Shown here: in pieces, positions 17,081 through 22,317 of the stretch
How the letters are laid out: the number at the start of each line of letters is the position of its first letter
Position numbering within the stretch: position 1 is the first letter of the stretch
DNA from: CAIZGX01 sp044371535
GTDB lineage: Bacteria; Bacteroidota; Bacteroidia; Flavobacteriales_D; Sanyastnellaceae
Length of the DNA stretch: 32,477 bases
Direction of reading: 5' to 3'
NCBI GenBank assembly: GCA_044371535.1
Contig: JBILTL010000011.1
Location: 1 to 32,477 of the forward strand
Notes under the pieces: generated by a model
What the model saw: the letters and a program-made list of their open reading frames with translations, nothing else
Told to the model about the DNA's origin: nothing
The model's database searches: none
Translations under genes and position numbers: made by a program

Positions 17081-17497
17081 TTAAGGCGTTTGACTCACCC
17101 AGAAAGAGCCATCTGAATTGAATTCTTTTTTCCAAATGGGAACTGTAGCTTTCAATTCATTCATGAGTGCTGCACATGCATCAAAGGCATCTTTGCGATA
17201 TTTAGAATAGACAACTGCAACAACGGCTAACTCCCCTGGAAGTACACGTCCAATGCGATGATGAAGAATGAACGTGTTGATTTGAAATTGCAATTCTAGC
17301 GAAGCTGCAATGCGTTTCATTTCATTGTGAAACAAGGCTTCATAAGCTTCAAATTCCAAATAAAGAACTTCTGAACCTTTGTTCGGTGTGCGAACAACAC
17401 CATTGAATACAACTTCTGCTCCTGAATCTTCAGAACGAAATTGCTCTAAATCAGGAAACCCGTTCGCGCTATCGATGAGTTGAAAATCTGTTTTCAT
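17081..17497 (-). CDS. moaE: Molybdopterin synthase catalytic subunit
   Basis: 138 residues, family length. MoaE with thiocarboxylated MoaD inserts the dithiolene sulfurs into precursor Z to make molybdopterin, in the cytoplasm. VVFNGVVRTPNKG, LEFEAYE, HHRIGRVLPGELAV and KATVPIWKKEF (catalytic Lys region) are the expected blocks. The ATG overlaps the moaD stop as ATGA, so the two subunits are likely made in coupled fashion. Other molybdenum cofactor genes are not in the window. Confidence 0.94.
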   Translation of the reverse strand: MKTDFQLIDSANGFPDLEQFRSEDSGAEVVFNGVVRTPNKGSEVLYLEFEAYEALFHNEMKRIAASLELQFQINTFILHHRIGRVLPGELAVVAVVYSKYRKDAFDACAALMNELKATVPIWKKEFNSDGSFWVSQTP

Positions 17498-17733
17498 CCG
17501 CCGCTAACTGGAGGTAATAACGCAACATGGTCTTGCGCTTCAATGAGATCTGCTTCTTGAATCATGAAGTGATTCTTAGCAATTAAAAAAGGAAGATCTT
17601 GAACTACGTGAAATTGATTTCGAAACGCTACAACAAGTTCTTTGGCTGAAAGAGGTAGTTCGGTAACTTCAACAAATACAGGACTTCCGTATTGCTCTTT
17701 TAGCATTCCAAATAATTGAACTTCCTTTTTCAT
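17494..17733 (-). CDS. moaD: Molybdopterin synthase sulfur carrier subunit
   Basis: 79-residue ubiquitin-like protein ending in VSGG, the Gly-Gly tail that is adenylated and thiocarboxylated and inserts into the MoaE active site. KKEVQLFGMLKEQYG and DHVALLPPVSGG fit the MoaD/ThiS beta-grasp; the adjacent moaE decides for MoaD over ThiS. It overlaps the TauE/SafE gene by 4 bp upstream and moaE by 4 bp downstream. Confidence 0.92.
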   Translation of the reverse strand: MKKEVQLFGMLKEQYGSPVFVEVTELPLSAKELVVAFRNQFHVVQDLPFLIAKNHFMIQEADLIEAQDHVALLPPVSGG

Positions 17734-18482
17734 AGACTGCGAATTAACAAACGAATACCGGCATAAAGCAAGATTCCAATGGTAATTAATCGAATGCCAT
17801 TCTTCGGAAGGAATTTTAGGGCACTTAAATTCCCGAGAAATGCACCTGTCAAGACAGCTCCAATTAAATAATACGTTTCATTTTCTACAAGTAAACTCTT
17901 CGATTGGAAAAGCATGGGAACCAAGGCTACCCAAGAATTTACAGCAATAAATAGGGAAGTGGTTGCGGCAATTTTACGCTCCTCTCCCCATTTCGAAAAA
18001 TACAGAAAGGGCGAGAGGTAGACTCCGCCACCAATGCCCGTTAATCCGGATATAAAACCGATTACAGCAGAAAAAGGCCAAAGGAATTTCTTATTGAATG
18101 AAATAGGTTGGTTCAATTTAACAACCAATGGCAACAACATAAACAAGGCGGAAAGGAGTAGTCCAATCGATAAGAAAAGTAGGAACACCTTTTCTTCCAA
18201 TTTAATTTGAGTAGCAAGCAGAACAAAAGGAATGCTGAACAACAAGAGTAGAAGATTCGGCTTCCAATCAATGAAGCTATTTCTAATAAATTGAACGCTG
18301 CTGTATGTCGCTACCGCGGCATTGCATAGCAAGGCCAATGTTTTTATTTCTCCTTGCGGAAAGGTATAGCTGAAAACTGCACCTGATAAAATGGCCAAAT
18401 ACATGCTGCCTCCGCCAAATCCTGCGCTAGAGTATATGAGGGAAATAATGAAGAATAGAAGAGGAAGCAGCAAAAGAGACAT
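17730..18482 (-). CDS. TauE/SafE family membrane permease
   Basis: 250 residues, almost entirely hydrophobic, with about eight membrane segments and the family features GFGGGSMYLA near the N-terminus and GLTGIGGGVYLSP in the middle (the two pseudo-repeats). TauE/SafE proteins export or import sulfur-containing anions and other small organics; the substrate cannot be told from sequence. It overlaps moaD by 4 bp and starts 1 bp after the lipoprotein stop. A sulfur-anion permease in one unit with the sulfur-transferring MoaDE genes may be functionally meaningful, but this is inference. Confidence 0.88.
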   Translation of the reverse strand: MSLLLLPLLFFIISLIYSSAGFGGGSMYLAILSGAVFSYTFPQGEIKTLALLCNAAVATYSSVQFIRNSFIDWKPNLLLLLFSIPFVLLATQIKLEEKVFLLFLSIGLLLSALFMLLPLVVKLNQPISFNKKFLWPFSAVIGFISGLTGIGGGVYLSPFLYFSKWGEERKIAATTSLFIAVNSWVALVPMLFQSKSLLVENETYYLIGAVLTGAFLGNLSALKFLPKNGIRLITIGILLYAGIRLLIRSL

Positions 18483-18483
18483 A

Positions 18484-18996
18484 CTAGTTCTTGGCTACCG
18501 CCGACATTGAAACTTCCTTAAACGTTTTCCAACCGTTCTCAGTTTCCCAACAATCATAGATGTGCAAGGCATATTCAAATCCATTGTATTCAAAGAAGAC
18601 ATCCATAAAATGAACCCCTTGAATTCCTGAATGTTCTCCGGGGAAAACGTCTACTTTTTTGAAATTAGCCTTTGACCAATCAATGCTGTAGTTAAGTGTT
18701 AGTCGCTCAAGCCCCTCAAAAGATTCAATAGCCAATTTCTCCATAGCCTTATTCAGTCCAATGGCTCTTCCATGTTCTTGATTCTTGGCATCTTCAGATA
18801 AACTGCTGCGGTCTATGATCTCATTAAATTCGTCTTCATTAAGATATAGCGCGCGGAAATCTTTTTCGCTATGGTTTTTAACGGCTTCGAAAACAGCCTT
18901 ACCGAACTCTTCGGGCGTTTTAGGTCCTGAAGAACATGCACCGAAAGAAAGTGTTGCCAATAGTGCTAATGCTAGGATAATTCTATGCTTTACCAT
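18484..18996 (-). CDS. Hypothetical lipoprotein
   Basis: 170 residues with a lipoprotein signal and lipobox SFGAC (Cys21). The mature part is about 150 residues, acidic, with a helical start (TPEEFGKAVFEAVKNHSEKDF) and a beta-rich end, reminiscent of NTF2/DUF4878-like small lipoproteins, but I cannot assign a family. First gene of the lipoprotein-permease-moaD-moaE set, directly downstream of tRNA-Arg, with a -7-like element between them. Confidence 0.82.
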   Translation of the reverse strand: MVKHRIILALALLATLSFGACSSGPKTPEEFGKAVFEAVKNHSEKDFRALYLNEDEFNEIIDRSSLSEDAKNQEHGRAIGLNKAMEKLAIESFEGLERLTLNYSIDWSKANFKKVDVFPGEHSGIQGVHFMDVFFEYNGFEYALHIYDCWETENGWKTFKEVSMSAVAKN

Positions 18997-19015
18997 GTGC
19001 TGATAGTGTCTTAAT

Positions 19016-19023
19016 CAAAAATA
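19016..19023 (-). promoter_or_regulatory. -7 element TATTTTTG for the lipoprotein-moaDE unit
   Basis: Exact TAnnTTTG match on the minus strand, starting one base after the tRNA-Arg 3' end and 20 nt upstream of the lipoprotein ATG. Its upstream promoter region would lie inside the tRNA T-arm. No good -33 box is seen and no terminator separates the tRNA from the gene, so read-through is also possible. Confidence 0.45.
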
Positions 19024-19024
19024 G

Positions 19025-19096
19025 TGATCCCGTCGCGGATCGAACGCGAATTCTGGGCTTCGGAAACCCATGTAATATCCATTATACTACAGGACC
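19025..19096 (-). tRNA. tRNA-Arg (anticodon CCG)
   Basis: 72-nt cloverleaf without encoded CCA. Acceptor GGTCCTG pairs with CGGGATC (two G-U pairs), anticodon stem TGGGT/GCCCA holds loop TTCCGAA, giving CCG, and T-stem TCGCG/CGCGA holds TTCGATC. It reads CGG arginine codons. Confidence 0.95.
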
Positions 19097-19106
19097 AATT
19101 GAGGCG

Positions 19107-19114
19107 CAAATATA
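19107..19114 (-). promoter_or_regulatory. -7 element TATATTTG of tRNA-Arg
   Basis: Exact TAnnTTTG match 10 nt upstream of the tRNA 5' end on the minus strand. No convincing -33 box is seen. Confidence 0.6.
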
Positions 19115-19121
19115 ACGCAAT

Positions 19122-19721
19122 TCAAAAATCGAAATGGATTTCTCTTTTCACCCATTTTTTGAAGTTTCTAAGTTCATGCTTGACTTCTTTTTCATTGAAA
19201 AAAAGAAAGGCTGCAACAAGAACAAGTGTGATTAACCAAAAGTCTGAACTCGAATTGTTGTAAGCTGCTATTTTCTTCCTTATGGAATCGAAATGATCAA
19301 AATTTGAAAATTCATACACAGCGTAAACATCTTCACTCTGTTTAATAATTCCTTTGTAATCGAGCCAATGACCATCGAATAAAACAGATACATGTTCAAT
19401 TGTTAAAACCAGATAAACACCTTCATTGTAATTTGAATATACATCATGAATAGATGAGTTTTTATTGATCTCTATTTCATCAACACTGCCGTTAAAACTG
19501 AAATTTGGATTTTTCATTAACCGGCGCATAGAAGAGGTGAAATTGTTTACCCCATCTTTTTCAATTCGATTAAAAAAGCCTCTTGAAAATCCATGTGCTT
19601 CGTCATAAGGTATTCCAAATAAAATGGAAACCGCTTTCACCACGCAGTCATTGGTCTCGAAACCCCGATAACGAGATTGGGAGTAATCAATAATGAATTT
19701 TTCAGGATGAATGAATTTCAT
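19122..19721 (-). CDS. Putative papain-fold cysteine peptidase-like protein, C-terminal membrane anchor
   Basis: 199 residues; not a family I can name. The N-terminal part contains NDCVVKAVSILFGIPYDEA (Cys26 at the start of a helix), and about 85 residues later LTIEHVSVLFDGHWLDY (His110, Asp121). This Cys...His...Asp order and spacing is that of small papain-like/C39-like peptidases, including phage and plasmid ones, so I propose that fold. There is no N-terminal signal. One hydrophobic segment (DFWLITLVLVAAFLFF) near residues 160-175 is followed by a basic tail, so it may be tail-anchored with the catalytic domain on the cytoplasmic side. It precedes tRNA-Arg and follows a small exported protein gene by 56 bp. 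The peptidase reading is inference. Confidence 0.75.
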   Translation of the reverse strand: MKFIHPEKFIIDYSQSRYRGFETNDCVVKAVSILFGIPYDEAHGFSRGFFNRIEKDGVNNFTSSMRRLMKNPNFSFNGSVDEIEINKNSSIHDVYSNYNEGVYLVLTIEHVSVLFDGHWLDYKGIIKQSEDVYAVYEFSNFDHFDSIRKKIAAYNNSSSDFWLITLVLVAAFLFFNEKEVKHELRNFKKWVKREIHFDF

Positions 19722-19777
19722 GATTCTGACCTAATTCAATTTCTTTGCAATTTAATCATTCAAGTGTAACTTGGTAA

Positions 19778-20098
19778 TCAGCCCAATTTACTACCACCCC
19801 AGGTGCGTGTATTCATAAAAAAGGCAGCTACATCGTACCGCTGTGCAGTGGCCGAAAAGTAATTCAGTAAGCTTGAATCCCTATCCACATAATAGTCAAT
19901 AGACCTTTTCAATTCATGCTGACTCCTTCGGAAATGTGAAGAAAGCGAATCCAATGAAACCAAGATGCTGTAATCTACCCTCGTCCAGACGCCCATGCGT
20001 GGCACCGACATTTCATGCGATAGCTCGAGTTCCCATTGAGACTGTGAAAACGCAGATAATGATACAAAGAGCATTAAACATAGAAGCATTGATTTCAT
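19778..20098 (-). CDS. Small exported protein of unknown function
   Basis: 106 residues from the ATG at 20098; a TTG at 20113 would add five residues ahead of the signal peptide. Signal peptide 1-19 (MKSMLLCLMLFV..., cut after SAFSQ-type site). The mature part is about 85 residues, with no cysteine and no recognisable domain. It could be a real small periplasmic protein or a decayed remnant of a longer one; the abrupt end GGSKLG after a conserved-looking aromatic stretch leaves both open. Confidence 0.6.
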   Translation of the reverse strand: MKSMLLCLMLFVSLSAFSQSQWELELSHEMSVPRMGVWTRVDYSILVSLDSLSSHFRRSQHELKRSIDYYVDRDSSLLNYFSATAQRYDVAAFFMNTRTWGGSKLG

Positions 20099-20181
20099 TA
20101 GTCGAAAGTACAAAAAAAAAAGACTGAAAAGCTTGAATTGTTTGTCGATATTGCCAGTATGAATCGTTTCTTGAAATGCAA

Positions 20182-20205
20182 AAAGCCAATCTTTCGACTG
20201 GCTTT
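20182..20205 (-). terminator. Terminator after initiator tRNA
   Basis: On the minus strand, a 10-bp stem (AAAGCCA-GTC with GAT-TGGCTTT, one G-U pair) closes a GAAA tetraloop and runs into TTTTTG. It lies 8 nt past the tRNA 3' end. Confidence 0.85.
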
Positions 20206-20212
20206 CTGTTTT

Positions 20213-20288
20213 TGGTAGCGGGGACAGGACTCGAACCTGTGGCCTTTGGGTTATGAGCCCAACGAGCTACCAACTGCTCCACCCCGCA
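20213..20288 (-). tRNA. Initiator tRNA-fMet (anticodon CAT)
   Basis: 76-nt cloverleaf with encoded CCA. Anticodon stem TTGGG/CCCAA with loop CTCATAA gives CAT, and the three consecutive G-C pairs next to the loop mark an initiator. The first base T1 faces T72, an unpaired 1:72 position as initiators require. A11-T24 in the D stem and overall likeness to E. coli tRNA-fMet agree. Confidence 0.95.
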
Positions 20289-20315
20289 CTCTAAAAGTTT
20301 TCCCCTTTGGGAGTG

Positions 20316-20323
20316 CAAATATA
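20316..20323 (-). promoter_or_regulatory. -7 element TATATTTG of tRNA-fMet
   Basis: Exact TAnnTTTG match on the minus strand, 27 nt upstream of the tRNA 5' end. era starts 18 bp away on the other strand. Confidence 0.55.
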
Positions 20324-20341
20324 ACTAATTTTACAAGCAAT

Positions 20342-21253
20342 ATGCAAGAAAAATCTGAAGAAGGAGAAAAAAAAGCCGCGCACAAAGCGGGTTTCGTGAA
20401 CTTGATTGGTAATCCCAATGCAGGTAAGTCTACGCTAATGAACGCTTTAATGGGTGAAAAGCTAAGCATCGTCACACCAAAAGCGCAAACCACGCGTCAC
20501 CGAATAATGGGTATTTTAAACGACGAAGACTATCAAATTGTCTACAGCGATACTCCAGGAGTACTCGATCCGAAGTACAAATTACAAGAAGGAATGATGA
20601 AATCGGTCGGTACCGCACTGAAAGATGCCGATCTAATTTTATTGGTCATTGACCTGCTCGACAAAAAAGGCCTACACGAAGAAACCTTCAATCGCCTCAA
20701 GAAGATGGAAGTTCCCATTTTCGTTGTTCTCAATAAATTCGACAAGGCAGGAACAGAAAAAGCCAATGAAGCTTTTCAATTTTGGAACGAAGCCCTTCCA
20801 AATGCAAAAGTGTTTCCTGTTTCAGCATTGGAAAAAATATACACCAAAGAGTTGTTAAACGAGATATTGGCTGTTCTTCCAGAACACCCAGCTTTCTTTC
20901 CGAAAGATGAAATTTCCGATCGCACACAGCGCTTCTTTGTTAGTGAAATCATTCGTGAGAAAATTTTCACGATCTACGACCGCGAAATTCCTTATTCATG
21001 CGAAGTAATCGTTGAGGCCTTCAAAGAAGAGCCAACCATCATTCGCATTGCAGCAGTTATTCTTACGGAACGCGAATCGCAAAAAGCCATCATCATTGGT
21101 CACCAAGGAAGCATGCTGAAGCGTGTTGGAACCAATGCCCGGAAAGACATGGAGAGTTTCTTAGGTAAAAAGGTATTCCTTGAAATGTTCGTGAAGGTGG
21201 AAAAGTGGAGAAACGATACGCGTGCGCTAACTCAAATGGGATATCTCGATTAA
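20342..21253 (+). CDS. era: GTPase Era
   Basis: 303 residues. Era binds GTP and the 3' end of 16S rRNA and is needed for 30S maturation. G1 GNPNAGKST at residues 23-31, G3 DTPG near residue 70, G4 NKFD near 130, and a C-terminal KH domain with GHQGSMLKRVGTNAR. The first ATG that makes sense is at 20342; a longer in-frame stretch from 20246 runs through the tRNA-fMet gene and its promoter and is not used. It ends 1 bp before ispE, so the two are co-transcribed. Confidence 0.96.
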   Translation: MQEKSEEGEKKAAHKAGFVNLIGNPNAGKSTLMNALMGEKLSIVTPKAQTTRHRIMGILNDEDYQIVYSDTPGVLDPKYKLQEGMMKSVGTALKDADLILLVIDLLDKKGLHEETFNRLKKMEVPIFVVLNKFDKAGTEKANEAFQFWNEALPNAKVFPVSALEKIYTKELLNEILAVLPEHPAFFPKDEISDRTQRFFVSEIIREKIFTIYDREIPYSCEVIVEAFKEEPTIIRIAAVILTERESQKAIIIGHQGSMLKRVGTNARKDMESFLGKKVFLEMFVKVEKWRNDTRALTQMGYLD

Positions 21254-21254
21254 G

Positions 21255-22055
21255 ATGTTAGTTTTTCCAAATGCAAAAATAAATTTAGGACTGTTCATCA
21301 CTGAAAAGCGAACAGACGGATTTCATAATTTGGAAAGTTTGTTTCTGCCCATTCCGTTGTGTGATATACTAGAGGTCACACCTTCAACAGAAGAGACAAC
21401 CTTGGTCTGCACCGGAGAATCGAATGATATTCCAACCGAGAAAAATATAGTTTACAAAGCTTGGAAGCTGCTTCAAGAGGCCTACGGAATTGGTCCTGTA
21501 AAAATTCATTTGCATAAGATTATTCCGAGTGGCGCTGGTATGGGAGGAGGTTCAAGCGATGGGACGTTTATGTTGAAGGCGTTGAATGAATTGTTCCAGT
21601 TGAACTTGTCGGTTCATCGCCTAGAAGAATTGTCGGCCGAATTAGGAAGTGATTGTCCTTTTTTCGTTCAGAACAAAGCCGCGCTCATTTCGGGAAGGGG
21701 AGAAGTCGTTCACCCAGTAGATTTTAATTTAAGTGGAAAATATTTAGTGGTTGTCAATCCAGGTATTCACATTTCCACAGCCCAAGCATTTCAAGGCATT
21801 CAACCCAAACCTTCCAATTTCGATTGGAAGAAACTAATTGAAAGTCAAGAGTTGAATGAGACGCTTAAAAACGATTTCGAGCCACAAGTTTTCAATTTAT
21901 TTCCTGAAATTGAAAAGATCAAGGAAGGTCTTTTAAAGTCAGGTGCTTTCTATGCGAGCATGTCGGGCACGGGCAGCACGGTGTATGGTATATTTAACGA
22001 AAAGCCTGAAATAGAGTGGGGTAAAAATTACTTTAACCGAACTTTTTCAATTTGA
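21255..22055 (+). CDS. ispE: 4-diphosphocytidyl-2-C-methyl-D-erythritol kinase
   Basis: 266 residues. IspE phosphorylates CDP-methylerythritol at the 2-position in the non-mevalonate isoprenoid route. PNAKINLGLFI at the N-terminus, the GHMP ATP loop PSGAGMGGGSSDG near residues 91-103, and the C-terminal MSGTGSTVYGIF are all family blocks. It is 1 bp after the era stop. Slightly shorter than E. coli IspE (283), normal for Bacteroidota. Confidence 0.95.
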   Translation: MLVFPNAKINLGLFITEKRTDGFHNLESLFLPIPLCDILEVTPSTEETTLVCTGESNDIPTEKNIVYKAWKLLQEAYGIGPVKIHLHKIIPSGAGMGGGSSDGTFMLKALNELFQLNLSVHRLEELSAELGSDCPFFVQNKAALISGRGEVVHPVDFNLSGKYLVVVNPGIHISTAQAFQGIQPKPSNFDWKKLIESQELNETLKNDFEPQVFNLFPEIEKIKEGLLKSGAFYASMSGTGSTVYGIFNEKPEIEWGKNYFNRTFSI

Positions 22056-22080
22056 AAAACGTAGTTAGAGTAAAATGAAA

Positions 22081-22088
22081 TATATTTG
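22081..22088 (+). promoter_or_regulatory. -7 element TATATTTG before a small gene
   Basis: Exact TAnnTTTG match, 14 nt upstream of the ATG at 22103. A TTTG at 22051-22054 is 26 nt upstream, a little far for a -33 box. It supports the small gene below as a real unit. Confidence 0.5.
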
Positions 22089-22102
22089 CTTAGCTCATTA
22101 CC

Positions 22103-22261
22103 ATGGAAAACAAGAATAATTCTACTCCAGCAGCTGTAAATCCTCTTCAAGACGAATTGAACGAGGTGAAAGCCCAAAAGGAAAAACTCGAGCGCGAGTT
22201 GTTGGCTCGTGAAGAATTAATGCAAAGTATGTTTTCTCTTTTGGCCGAAAAGAAAAAGTAA
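22103..22261 (+). CDS. 52-residue coiled-coil protein
   Basis: Short open frame with ATG at 22103 and TAA at 22259-22261. After a polar start (MENKNNSTPAAVNP) the rest, about residues 15-52, is a charged heptad-like helix (LQDELNEVKAQKEKLERELL...) ending in KKK. No known family. Support: the right length for the gap, a -7 element 14 nt before the ATG, and coding-like composition. It sits between ispE (48 bp) and the secreted peptidase gene (56 bp). Possibly an oligomerising small protein; function unknown. Confidence 0.6.
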   Translation: MENKNNSTPAAVNPLQDELNEVKAQKEKLERELLAREELMQSMFSLLAEKKK

Positions 22262-22317
22262 TTCGCTTTTTTGTTTCAAGATTTCTTCGTTTCTTAGGTC
22301 CATAAACCTTAATCAAA

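Noticed and set aside
17081..18996. Full molybdenum cofactor cluster
   Set aside because: Only moaD and moaE are present; moaA, moaC, moeA and mog-type genes are not in the window.
19936..20127. Plus-strand frame opposite the small exported protein
   Set aside because: No signal, no family and no promoter; the minus-strand frame has a credible signal peptide.
20013..20318. 101-codon minus-strand frame across tRNA-fMet
   Set aside because: It covers the tRNA and its terminator and overlaps the exported protein gene in another frame; no family resemblance.
20246..20341. Upstream extension of era
   Set aside because: It runs through the tRNA-fMet gene and promoter; MQEKSEEGEKK at 20342 fits the Era N-terminus.
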